A DNA stretch of 12,837 nucleotides from Paenibacillaceae bacterium UBA6304 (GCA_002439285.1 DJTQ01000093.1:5566-18402), one strand, 5' to 3'. Shown: positions 1 through 7,466, numbered from the stretch's first letter. The notes: generated by a model from the sequence alone, not told the origin. A program made the numbers and translations.

Positions 1-1185
1 AACTACGGGATCCCGGTGGGCTGCTCGGCGGATGGTCCTTCCGGGATTCGGATGGATAGCGGGGAGAAGGCGACCCAGGTCTCCATCGGTACCTTGCTCG
101 CTGCCACCTGGAATGCAGAGCTTGTTGAAGAACTGTACGTGATGGAAGGTCAAGAGCTGCTCCGGAATGAGATCGACACCTTGCTCGGGCCTGGCCTCAA
201 TATCCGTCGGAGTCCGCTGAATGGCCGGAATTTCGAGTATTTCTCCGAAGATCCGCTGGTTACCGGAATTTTCGCGTCCGCATGCACAAGCGGCATTATT
301 AAGGGCGGCTCTAACGCCACATTGAAGCATTTCGCCTGCAACAATCAGGAGAAATACCGCAGCAAGGTAGATTCAGTCGTATCGGAACGCGCGCTACGAG
401 AGATTTACCTGAAAGGGTTCGAGATGGCGGTGAAGCAAGGCGGAGCCAACTCCATCATGACGGCGTACAATCCGGTCAACGGGCATTGGTCGGCATCGAA
501 CTATGACCTCAACACTACGATTTTGCGTGGGGAATGGGGCTTCAAAGGCATCGTCATGACGGACTGGTGGGCCGTGATGAACGACGTTGCGAACGGGGGA
601 CCGGCGGACCGGAAATATACGAACTTCATGGTTCGGGCTCAAAATGACCTCTACATGGTAGTCAGTAACTATGGCGCGGAAATCAACGCCTATGATGACA
701 ACACGCTGGCTTCCCTGGAGAATGGTACCCTGACTCGCGGGGAACTGCAGCGGAATGCAATGAATATTTGCCGGTTCCTGATGCATGCGCCGGTGTTCTC
801 CCGTAAACAGGTTCTTCATGAGACGGTTCAGCAATTCAAGGCGGCGGAGAACTTATCGGTCGCTTCGTCCGAGGTGCAGGAACTGTCCCGTGATGCCCAA
901 GTGAAGCCTGCGGCTGCCGGATCGGCTTACATGAACGTCGCAGAGGCTGGACAATACTGGGTGACCGTTAATATGATGTCCCCGGACGGAAACCTGGCAC
1001 AGAGCGCCTGCAATATTTTGCTGAACGGACAGCTTGTGACGACCGCCCAAACGAACGGAACGGAAGGCAAATGGTTCAGACAGCGTCTGGTCAAGGTCGA
1101 GCTGGAGGCAGGGCTATATGAAATGAAGCTGGATTTCATCAAGCCAGGATTGCAAATTGAGTGGGTTGAATTTAAACGTGCATAA
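1..1185 (+). CDS. GH3 family beta-glucosidase, C-terminal part (5' end outside window)
   Basis: Hydrolyses terminal beta-linked glucose (or a related sugar) from oligosaccharides or glycosides; the exact substrate cannot be read. The frame is open from base 1, so the gene begins to the left; a GTG at 16 is only an internal valine. The visible 394 residues start inside the GH3 catalytic barrel: DGPSGIR near residue 12, a GPGLNIRRSPLNGRNFEYFSEDP-type block (split here: GPGLNI, then RNFEYFSEDP) near 58-83, substrate-binding K109-H110 in KHFACNNQE, and VMTDWW with the probable nucleophile Asp188. After the barrel comes NDNTLAS-type linker sequence and, from about residue 305, a beta-rich C-terminal domain that looks carbohydrate-binding-like. 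The alpha/beta sandwich domain normally found after the barrel is not there, so it probably lies upstream, as in the reversed-order GH3 enzymes of Ruminococcus and Butyrivibrio. No signal peptide can be judged. A strong terminator follows the stop. Confidence 0.92.
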   Translation, partial: NYGIPVGCSADGPSGIRMDSGEKATQVSIGTLLAATWNAELVEELYVMEGQELLRNEIDTLLGPGLNIRRSPLNGRNFEYFSEDPLVTGIFASACTSGIIKGGSNATLKHFACNNQEKYRSKVDSVVSERALREIYLKGFEMAVKQGGANSIMTAYNPVNGHWSASNYDLNTTILRGEWGFKGIVMTDWWAVMNDVANGGPADRKYTNFMVRAQNDLYMVVSNYGAEINAYDDNTLASLENGTLTRGELQRNAMNICRFLMHAPVFSRKQVLHETVQQFKAAENLSVASSEVQELSRDAQVKPAAAGSAYMNVAEAGQYWVTVNMMSPDGNLAQSACNILLNGQLVTTAQTNGTEGKWFRQRLVKVELEAGLYEMKLDFIKPGLQIEWVEFKRA

Positions 1186-1200
1186 ATGAAGATGATTTGA

Positions 1201-1240
1201 AATCAGGCTGTCCGTGCGAGCTCGGATAGCCTGATTTTTT
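1201..1240 (+). terminator. Rho-independent terminator of the GH3 gene
   Basis: A 14-bp stem (arms 1201-1214 and 1223-1236, one G-T wobble) with an 8-nt loop is followed by a run of T to 1240. It lies 16 nt after the GH3 stop codon and separates that gene from the next one on the same strand. Confidence 0.9.
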
Positions 1241-1301
1241 ATTTAAGCAAAGGAATTTCCGACTCGGGTATGGAATGTTCATATTGGGTGGGATGATCCT
1301 T

Positions 1302-2402
1302 ATGCATGAGTATATATTGTCCAATGATGAAGCAATTCGTTTGAAAAAATATATAGAACAGAAGCATAAAGACTATGACCGGAAGCAGCAGCTCTCCATA
1401 TGGTCGGATGCCGTTCACAGAATTATAGAGGGCAGATTGCCTTCTTTTTCTGATGAGGTAAAGACCAGACTGCGTGCGGAGCTGCTTGTGAAGCATCAGG
1501 ATACCTTCGTTATTCATCAAGATGATGCTCTTCAGCAATGCTTAAGCCTGGATTTAAGTAAGGAAGAGCTGCTGGGGCCTTTAGTGGAGTGGGTAAACGG
1601 CCGATTGGAGGTTCCTGCCGATGATCAAATGCTGGCAGAAGCGCTTGTAATGCGAGCGAAGGAAGCAAATGCGGCAATCTCCTTGGCTGGATTAGCGCAA
1701 TCGCTAGAGGAGATCGCAGCTTCCAGCGAAGAGGTTCTTGTCCCCGTTCTTGCAGGAATGGAGACCCCTCCCGATCACATGCATAGAATGTGGCCGCTCC
1801 GCGGAAGGAAACGTCCATTAGCGGTAGCTTGTCTTGCATGCGTGGCCCTTCTTACTACTTATGCCATGATCAAGAGTCGGGAAGCGGAATTGCCTCCGGT
1901 TGCAACCGTGGTCCTCTCTGATGCGAGGGAAGGAAATCTATCTCAAGCAGCAGATGATGTCTCCGGGAAGCTGCGATACGCTGAGGTGGATATAGAGAAG
2001 TTACAGAATTTTTTGCAGAAGAGAAACTCTACTTTAGCTGAAGAACCATATCTATCCTCGATAATTGCAGCTGCCAAGAAATATGATGTTCATCCACTGT
2101 TGTTATTCTCTATTACGGGGCAGGAACAGGGGTTTGTCTCCAAGGATCATGATACCGCCAAGGAGATTGCGAACAATCCGTTTAATGTGTTTGGCAGTTG
2201 GGAGACTTACAATACGAGCATTGAAGCTTCGGCCAATATTGCGGCTAAGACCGTGGCGAATATACGGAGCCGCCAGCCCGAGGACACCCATCCCATTCAA
2301 TGGCTCAACCAGACTTATGCGGAGGACCCGAATTGGTGGAAGGGCGTAACCTGGTTCTATAACGCGATGCTGCAGGAGGTCTCGGGGGAATCTTTTGAAT
2401 GA
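1302..2402 (+). CDS. Membrane-anchored glucosaminidase/lysozyme-like domain protein
   Basis: Probably a cell-wall-associated protein with a C-terminal peptidoglycan glucosaminidase or lysozyme-like fold; activity is inferred. The frame can start at 1275, but the ATG at 1302 is preferred because GGGTGGG (1286-1292) sits 9 nt upstream; this gives 366 aa. The first ~170 residues are helical and charged with no signal peptide, a single hydrophobic segment follows (about residues 172-189, preceded by RGRKR), and the remainder should be outside the cell (type II topology). The outer domain (about 230-360) has VHPLLLFSITGQEQGF, with Glu275 as a candidate acid residue, then NNPFNVFGSW and the typical ending WLNQTYAEDPNWW. 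The GH3 terminator just upstream implies its own promoter, but none is clear. No T-tailed hairpin follows the stop. The N-terminal cytoplasmic part is not recognised; the fold assignment is from motif resemblance only. Confidence 0.75.
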   Translation: MHEYILSNDEAIRLKKYIEQKHKDYDRKQQLSIWSDAVHRIIEGRLPSFSDEVKTRLRAELLVKHQDTFVIHQDDALQQCLSLDLSKEELLGPLVEWVNGRLEVPADDQMLAEALVMRAKEANAAISLAGLAQSLEEIAASSEEVLVPVLAGMETPPDHMHRMWPLRGRKRPLAVACLACVALLTTYAMIKSREAELPPVATVVLSDAREGNLSQAADDVSGKLRYAEVDIEKLQNFLQKRNSTLAEEPYLSSIIAAAKKYDVHPLLLFSITGQEQGFVSKDHDTAKEIANNPFNVFGSWETYNTSIEASANIAAKTVANIRSRQPEDTHPIQWLNQTYAEDPNWWKGVTWFYNAMLQEVSGESFE

Positions 2403-2506
2403 TGGTTATTACGTTGGACTAAACTCTTATATCCCTGGGGGAGTAAGTATAAATGCTAAGAAATAGATATGATTGACGCACAACTTTTTGATTTGACTTC
2501 CTTGGA

Positions 2507-2709
2507 GAACCACCAGAGATAGGCTAGTGCCTGAATCGGTGGTTAGGTGAACTAGTAAGAAGCTCCCGCCGTGGTTGACTGCCGACCTTTAGTCGGAATA
2601 ACCGCGATGTTGACGCATCGCGGCCCCCGATACGTAGAAGAAGCTCCATTGGTAATGGAACACACAGCTCTTATTGGGTTACTTTAGTGGCCATTATTCA
2701 TCCTAATGG
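2507..2709 (+). ncRNA. Candidate structured RNA in the 2403-2736 gene-free region
   Basis: This gene-free stretch is packed with pairing segments. Seen directly: AACCACC (2508-2514) pairs with GGTGGTT (2538-2544) around an inner AGGC-tagt-GCCT hairpin (2521-2532); the loop TAGT can pair with ACTA (2551-2554), a possible pseudoknot; CCGAC/GTCGG (2582-2586/2592-2596) lies inside a 7-bp outer stem (2570-2576/2600-2606, one G-T pair); the alternative CCGCGATG/CATCGCGG is a perfect 8-bp hairpin (2602-2623); TCCATT/AATGGA (2645-2659) and CCATTA/TAATGG (2691-2709) follow. AAGAAGCTCC occurs twice (2557-2566, 2638-2647). The G-T pair slightly favours the + strand. The GTGAACTAGTAAGAAGCTCCC stretch (in part, 2548-2567) recalls, from memory, RNAs of IS200/IS605-type elements (HEARO/omega RNA), but no transposase, IscB or TnpB is present. 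The rest of 2403-2506 and 2710-2736 shows nothing clear. Confidence 0.35.
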
Positions 2710-2736
2710 AATCAGGCGCTCTTATTTCGGCAAATT

Positions 2737-3045
2737 CTAGTGACTATGCCACTTTTGAAGACAAATAAGGGCTGTCAGTTCCGCTATGTTTCTGGAATCC
2801 ACCGTTTTCAACGTCATAGCGGCGCTGATTTCCGTTAGCGGCATTGCCACATTGCCAAAGAGTTCCGTTATCAACTTTACAGAGCCTTCGAAATCCTTGA
2901 GTCCTTTGATTGAATCGATCAATGCCGTCGTGCCGCCCGCGATGAATAGGCTGTCCATACTAAAAACGGAGGAGTCCTTAGTAGCTAATACTACTGGGCC
3001 TCCCCCGTTTTCTATGAAATCAATCCCTAAGCCTGCCCCGCCCAA
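2737..3045 (-). CDS. Small hypothetical protein overlapping the helicase 3' end
   Basis: I do not recognise this 102-aa frame. It begins with a TTG at 3045, overlaps the last 19 nt of the helicase gene in another frame on the same strand, and ends with TAG at 2737. It starts Gly-rich (GGAGLGIDFIENGGGP), then has alternating hydrophobic/polar stretches such as DSLFIAGGTTALIDSIKGL and LITELFGNVAMPLTEISAAM that could be amphipathic helices; there is no signal peptide or clear membrane segment. Codon choice (ACG, GCG, GAA, GAT) fits the neighbours, and the opposite-strand frame at 2786-3061 reads less like protein. The start is doubtful: the AAGGA before the TTG leaves no spacing, and an internal ATG at 2958 lacks a good ribosome binding site. 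It may be a coupled third operon gene, or the 3' remnant of a truncated gene. Confidence 0.45.
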   Translation of the reverse strand: MGGAGLGIDFIENGGGPVVLATKDSSVFSMDSLFIAGGTTALIDSIKGLKDFEGSVKLITELFGNVAMPLTEISAAMTLKTVDSRNIAELTALICLQKWHSH

Positions 3046-6000
3046 TCCTTCCGAAGGGTGAACAGATCTCTCAGCTCCTCGGTCGAGAGCTCGGTGATCC
3101 AGCCCTCGGAGCTTGAGATGACGCTGTCGCTGAGTTGTTGCTTGCTTTCCAGCATTTCATCGATACGTTCTTCAAGCGTGCCGAGCGAAATGAATTTATG
3201 CACCTGCACATCGCGGGTTTGTCCGATGCGGTAGGCCCGGTCTGTTGCTTGGTTCTCTACGGCGGGATTCCACCACCGGTCAAAGTGGAATACGTGATTG
3301 GCGGCCGTCAGGTTCAGGCCGACACCGCCGGCCTTCAAGGAGAGAACGAAGACGCAAGGTTTTTCCGCGTTGGCGGTGGTGTTCTTGTTGGCGGTGTCGG
3401 TGTCGGTGTTGATGTTGGTGCTGGTGCTGGTGGCGCAGCTTCCAGGTTCGATCGGAGCCTGGAATTGCTCGATCATTTTATCCCGAGTGGATTTTGGCGT
3501 ACTGCCGTTCAGATAGAGAACCGGCTCTTGAAGCACTCGCTCAAGCACCCGCTGCAGCATTTGCCCCATTCCGACATACTGCGTAAAAATAAGGCACTGC
3601 TCTCCTTCCTCCCGCAATTCCTTGACCATCTCCAGCAACCGCTCCAGTTTGGAGGAGCGGCTGACGAGTTCCTCCAATGCCGTCATATCGTCCGAAGCGA
3701 CTTCAAGCGAAGGTAGCGGCTCCTTGGTCATCAACACAGGATGATCGCAAAGCTGTTTTAACTGAGTTAGTGCAGCCAAAATAGCCCCCTTGCGCTCAAT
3801 TCCCTCCAGCTTCTGCATACGTTCCATCAATTGATTTACCGCTTGTTCGTAGAGCGCTCCTTGCTCGGTGGTCAGATTTACATAGGTTTTCATCTCGTTC
3901 TTGTCCGGAAGGTCGAGCTGAATATGGGGATCTTTCTTCTTGCGGCGGAGCAGGAACGGCTTGATGAGCCTTTGCAAATCTGCCGTGCGCTGTTCATCGT
4001 GCTCCTTTTCTATAGCATGGACAAAGTGCTGTTGAAAAGCGCTCGCACTGCCCAGGAAGCCGGGACTGATGAAGTCGTAGATGGACCACAGCTCCGAAAG
4101 CCGGTTCTCGATCGGCGTACCGGTGAGTGCAATCCGGTGTCTGGCCGAAAGGCTGCGGACGGCAGCAGATTGCTTCGTTTGCGCGTTTTTAATATTCTGG
4201 GCTTCGTCCAGACAAATCGTTCCCCAGGCGTACTCCTTCAATAACTCCTGATCCAGCGCGGCTGTGGCATAGGAAGTGAGGATCACATCGGCATGGTCCG
4301 CAGCCTTGCGGAAAGAACCGCCGTCCAGACGGTTTCCGCCATAGTGAAGCATGACGCGAAGTGACGGTGCAAAACGGTTCAACTCCTTCTGCCAGTTCCC
4401 CAGGACGGAGGTAGGGCATATGATCAGAGACGGCTGTCCTGATTCTGTGCCCCGCCGCTCTTTTAGATGCAGCAGATAGGCGATGAGCTGCACCGTTTTC
4501 CCAAGTCCCATATCATCGGCGAGACAGGCGCCGAGGCCGAACCGCTCCAACAGGACAAGCCAGCCGAATCCCTCAAGCTGATAGGGACGCAGCTCCGCCC
4601 GCAGTCCGGACGGCAACTCAGGCTTAGGCAATTCCGCCTGTTGACCCAACTGACGGATGAGCTGGTTCAGGTGCTTGTTCAATTCCACTTCAAGCCGGAG
4701 TTGATCTCCCGAATCATCCATACTGGCCCCTGTCCCAGCCGAATCCGAATTGTCCGTCGCAACTTCGGTTCCGCCCAGCAAGTGAAGCTGCAGCACCTCC
4801 TGAAAGGACATTCCCCGTGATGAATCGACCCGTGACATCGCTTTGCGAATTTGCGCCAGCAGCCGGGGGTCGAGTGGAATCCATTGTCCTCGGAAGCGGA
4901 CAAGTCTTTCATTGCGAGCCGCCAGTTCAGCGAATTCGGCTTCGGTCAGATCGGCATCGCCTATCGCGATCCGCCAATCGAAGTCAATGAGCGAATTCAG
5001 CCCGAACAATGACTCCCCGTCCGATTTGCCGCTGCCGCCAGCACCCGAAGAGATCTTCGCGCGTACTCGCGGCTTGGTGCGGCTGGCGGCTTCCCACCAG
5101 GAAGGAAGCAGTACCTGCCAGCCGGCGTTCAGCAGCCGGCTACTATCTTCGGTCAGAAACTGCCAGGCCGCCTGATCGCTCAGCGGTTTCGCAAATATAT
5201 CGTCCGCAGCCGCCCCTGCTGGGAAATAGGTCTCAGGCAGGCAGGTTTGCAAGCGGTCCAGCCAATTGGCGGAGCGGCTGTGAACATCAGCTGACCACGC
5301 CTCAGGCCAAGTGCCGAAGCATCTGCCGTCTGAGCCCAGCCTTACGGGTGAGAGCAGCGAGGGATTCAGCTTGTCTTGCAGTACGAGTTGAAGATGCCAG
5401 CCTTCGGCATCCATAGGTTCAAACTCAATCTCCAGCTCGGCTTCGGCTTCCATTCCGGGTTCAAGCAATTGCAGCAAAGGGCGGAAAGGGGAGGTATCCG
5501 GCTTCCAGCCGATCGCAATAAGCCAGCTCTGTTCATCCATTCCCGCAATCATTCGTTCTTTGTTGAACAACAGAGGATAGTCCTGCCGCAAATCAGCATC
5601 GGATTCACGAGTACCGTAATAACGATGGAATACCGCAGCGGAGAAGGCGGCGCGCACACTCTTTATATACTCCTGGTCCAACTCAGCAAAGCTACTCGCG
5701 TCCAATTCCGCTTGCGAGAGTGCCTTCAAGTCCCAATCCCACACCAGTCTGCCCGTTTGAGCTGCTGTATAGCTGGGCACATAGGCTTTCTGTTCTAAAC
5801 AGGCGGCAAGCAGTGGGGCTATTTGACAGAGTGGCTGGGCCAGCGGCTGCCAGGTCCAGTCAATATGCTCAAGAAGTTGACCATTAGCCAAGAAGGGGAT
5901 GACATGCTCGGCCGGAAGCAGAACGACTTCGATATTTTGAATTTCAGAAATTTCCAGCTCGGTTCCGTAGTATGATTCTTCATGCCAGGCGAATTCTTGC

Positions 6001-6116
6001 TGTTTCAGGGCAAGTCCGGATACGAATCTGTGTTCATTTTCCGTACCGAAAAATAATGCATCCCCGTGTTCGCTCAACTGGATACCGATGGATATGGCTT
6101 GTTTGAATCGGGTCAT
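3027..6116 (-). CDS. SNF2-family DEAD/DEAH-box helicase (YwqA type)
   Basis: An ATP-driven DNA translocase of the bacterial SNF2/Rad54 group, similar in layout to Bacillus YwqA; the cellular role is probably DNA repair or chromosome maintenance but is not settled. The 1029 residues hold an N-terminal region (1-330), the bacterial SNF2-associated domain (about 330-450, with SWWEAASRTKPRVRAKIS), the ATPase core with Walker A DDMGLGKT (Lys540), motif II LDEAQ (Asp637-Glu638), motif III LTGTPIENRLSELWS, and the second RecA lobe with LKAGGVGLNLT and motif VI DRAYRIGQTR (Arg963). All key residues are present. A Thr/Asn/Ser-rich insert (about 893-918) lies just before the LKAGGVGLN motif. The start ATG at 6116 overlaps the upstream stop as ATGA, with AAGGAAAA before it, so the two genes are translationally coupled. 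No T-tailed terminator follows. Confidence 0.96.
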   Translation of the reverse strand: MTRFKQAISIGIQLSEHGDALFFGTENEHRFVSGLALKQQEFAWHEESYYGTELEISEIQNIEVVLLPAEHVIPFLANGQLLEHIDWTWQPLAQPLCQIAPLLAACLEQKAYVPSYTAAQTGRLVWDWDLKALSQAELDASSFAELDQEYIKSVRAAFSAAVFHRYYGTRESDADLRQDYPLLFNKERMIAGMDEQSWLIAIGWKPDTSPFRPLLQLLEPGMEAEAELEIEFEPMDAEGWHLQLVLQDKLNPSLLSPVRLGSDGRCFGTWPEAWSADVHSRSANWLDRLQTCLPETYFPAGAAADDIFAKPLSDQAAWQFLTEDSSRLLNAGWQVLLPSWWEAASRTKPRVRAKISSGAGGSGKSDGESLFGLNSLIDFDWRIAIGDADLTEAEFAELAARNERLVRFRGQWIPLDPRLLAQIRKAMSRVDSSRGMSFQEVLQLHLLGGTEVATDNSDSAGTGASMDDSGDQLRLEVELNKHLNQLIRQLGQQAELPKPELPSGLRAELRPYQLEGFGWLVLLERFGLGACLADDMGLGKTVQLIAYLLHLKERRGTESGQPSLIICPTSVLGNWQKELNRFAPSLRVMLHYGGNRLDGGSFRKAADHADVILTSYATAALDQELLKEYAWGTICLDEAQNIKNAQTKQSAAVRSLSARHRIALTGTPIENRLSELWSIYDFISPGFLGSASAFQQHFVHAIEKEHDEQRTADLQRLIKPFLLRRKKKDPHIQLDLPDKNEMKTYVNLTTEQGALYEQAVNQLMERMQKLEGIERKGAILAALTQLKQLCDHPVLMTKEPLPSLEVASDDMTALEELVSRSSKLERLLEMVKELREEGEQCLIFTQYVGMGQMLQRVLERVLQEPVLYLNGSTPKSTRDKMIEQFQAPIEPGSCATSTSTNINTDTDTANKNTTANAEKPCVFVLSLKAGGVGLNLTAANHVFHFDRWWNPAVENQATDRAYRIGQTRDVQVHKFISLGTLEERIDEMLESKQQLSDSVISSSEGWITELSTEELRDLFTLRKDWAGQA
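3393..3434 (-). repeat. Degenerate hexamer repeat inside the helicase gene
   Basis: Seven consecutive 6-bp units on the + strand: GGTGTC, GGTGTC, GGTGTT, GATGTT, GGTGCT, GGTGCT, GGTGGC. Read on the coding (-) strand each unit is two codons, giving alternating Thr with Ser, Asn or Asp. Because the unit is a multiple of three, copy-number change would lengthen or shorten the insert without breaking the reading frame. Confidence 0.85.
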
Positions 6117-7357
6117 GGTATTAGTTTTCCTTTCCGCAACTCTTCCTGTAAAGCGCGAAGACGGCTGTGCTTGCTAGTAAAGGAGTCCAGAAATTGCTCC
6201 CAGCGAGTCGTGGACTTCATCTTGGCATATAGCTTGGAGAGCCGCTTCAGCAGCTTTACCGCCCGCTTGTAACTGTCTCTATTCTTCTCAAGCACATATC
6301 TCTCGACTGCCTGATGATAAAAGGGAAGCAACACCTCGGGTGCATTTTTCTCCAGAGGCTTCAGATCGGTCGCACGAAAGTTGAGCGGATCTCTACGGTT
6401 GGAGAGTTGGTAATCCATCCACTGTCTCCATTGCTCACGCTCGATCATAAGCTGCTCATAAATATACTCCGAATAAGGAAGCATCTCCCTGAGCGTGCTC
6501 CACATCCGGTCCTCGCATGTAGGAAGCTGCTCCACTGTCTTGCTCCAACAGATGGCATAACTGTTCATGATGTCTTTATACCGGCATGCCAGTAAAGGGC
6601 CGACCGCAACAAGCCACTCCGATAATCGGGACCAGTCTTGCTCCGTCAGCATTAAACCCAGGATATTCAGAATGAAAATATAATAATCTTTGGTGTTCTC
6701 CTCCGCTTGTCCGAGCAACTTCAGAGCTGTACGATCATCGGACAAATGATAGTACATCCAGCATTGGCTCAGCATCAGCGTCTTTTGTTTCGCGCTTGAT
6801 CCAGTACTTTTGCCGGCCTGTTCCAATAGCTCCAATTCGCGTGAGAAGATGGACTTATCTTTTATATTAGGGACAATCCAAGTCAACCAGAGCTGGTAGT
6901 AAACATTCCCGAAAATGTGACTTTGTTGTTCATTCAGCATTTCATTACGAATAAAGTCCAAGGTCTGCATAACCCAAGTCCATTCCTGTTGTTCAGGCCC
7001 CAGAGGTAATGGTTGAATAAGTATTTGCTCTATAGACTCATGCATCTCTCGAATTGCCGTCGAATTGTAATAGCCCATAAAATTGGCATGATAGGCAGTG
7101 GTCGAGGATTGGGCAGGTTGGATTAGTAGCTTAAGCGAGTAAAGGGCCGCGTTGAGATCATAAATAAGTCCCAGGCCGGGTTCGAGTTTCGGTTTGATGT
7201 CCTGGATCGCCTTCAGGACGCTCTCTACATATCTTATGTTAATAGTTTTGTTATCTGTAGCGGTTGCACATAAATCGAACAAATCGTGCCATTCCGAAAC
7301 GGACGATTCGGGAATCCGCATTGCCCACTGATTATCATCAATATGATTGGCTGGCAT
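6113..7357 (-). CDS. SNF2-helicase partner, SWIM zinc-finger family relative lacking the SWIM motif
   Basis: Encoded directly upstream of, and overlapping by ATGA with, the SNF2 helicase, the position held in related bacilli by SWIM zinc-finger proteins (YwqB type). The 414 residues are helical, hydrophilic and soluble, without signal peptide or membrane segment. The C-terminal ~100 residues carry what I recognise as the family signature: DPLNFRATDLKPLEK, PEVLLPFYHQAVERYVLEKN, AVKLLKRLSKLYAKMK and the end SRLRALQEELRKGKLI. The expected CxC...CxH zinc ligands are absent; the few cysteines are scattered. Family members I recall run to nearly 600 residues, so about 180 N-terminal residues appear to be missing, and the 141-nt spacer upstream cannot hold them. 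AAGGA lies 11 nt before the ATG. Likely transcribed with the helicase from the extended -10 promoter at 7404-7432. Its molecular role is unknown; binding to the helicase or to DNA is inference. Confidence 0.8.
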   Translation of the reverse strand: MPANHIDDNQWAMRIPESSVSEWHDLFDLCATATDNKTINIRYVESVLKAIQDIKPKLEPGLGLIYDLNAALYSLKLLIQPAQSSTTAYHANFMGYYNSTAIREMHESIEQILIQPLPLGPEQQEWTWVMQTLDFIRNEMLNEQQSHIFGNVYYQLWLTWIVPNIKDKSIFSRELELLEQAGKSTGSSAKQKTLMLSQCWMYYHLSDDRTALKLLGQAEENTKDYYIFILNILGLMLTEQDWSRLSEWLVAVGPLLACRYKDIMNSYAICWSKTVEQLPTCEDRMWSTLREMLPYSEYIYEQLMIEREQWRQWMDYQLSNRRDPLNFRATDLKPLEKNAPEVLLPFYHQAVERYVLEKNRDSYKRAVKLLKRLSKLYAKMKSTTRWEQFLDSFTSKHSRLRALQEELRKGKLIP

Positions 7358-7403
7358 TGGTTTCTCATTCCTTAAATTCTATTACAGAGGGTTCTGTATT
7401 GTG

Positions 7404-7432
7404 AGTATATCAAAATAGAGCGTCTACTTCAC
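7404..7432 (-). promoter_or_regulatory. Predicted extended -10 promoter for the helicase operon
   Basis: On the - strand the -10 box TATACT (7409-7404) is preceded by TG and one base (TGA at 7412-7410), the extended -10 form. A weak -35, GTGAAG (7432-7427), is 17 nt away. It points at the 7357 gene and lies back to back with the + strand promoter at 7458-7466. Confidence 0.5.
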
Positions 7433-7457
7433 ATTAGGAGCTTTCCCAATTATCGCA

Positions 7458-7466
7458 TGATATAAT
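7458..7466 (+). promoter_or_regulatory. Predicted extended -10 promoter for the 63-aa membrane protein
   Basis: A perfect TATAAT (7461-7466) is preceded by TGA (7458-7460), giving TGnTATAAT. No good -35 is seen at the expected place (7438-7443), as often with extended -10 promoters. The start site would be near 7473, leaving a short leader with AGGAGG at 7484-7489. Confidence 0.65.

Noticed and set aside
394..834. A 146-aa - strand frame
   Set aside because: Fully antisense to conserved GH3 catalytic sequence; no supporting signals.
2431..2443. CCC/GGG pairing after the 2402 stop as a terminator
   Set aside because: The stem is very short and no T run follows.
2521..2709. CRISPR array suggested by the repeated AAGAAGCTCC
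   Set aside because: Only two 10-nt copies, no regular spacing or spacers, no cas genes.
2786..3061. A 91-aa + strand frame opposite the unknown small protein
   Set aside because: No ribosome binding site, proline/serine-rich residue mix typical of a shadow, and it runs antisense into the helicase 3' end.
3135..3716. A 193-aa + strand frame with Gly/Val repeats
   Set aside because: Antisense to conserved helicase motifs; the repeats are the complement of the hexamer array.
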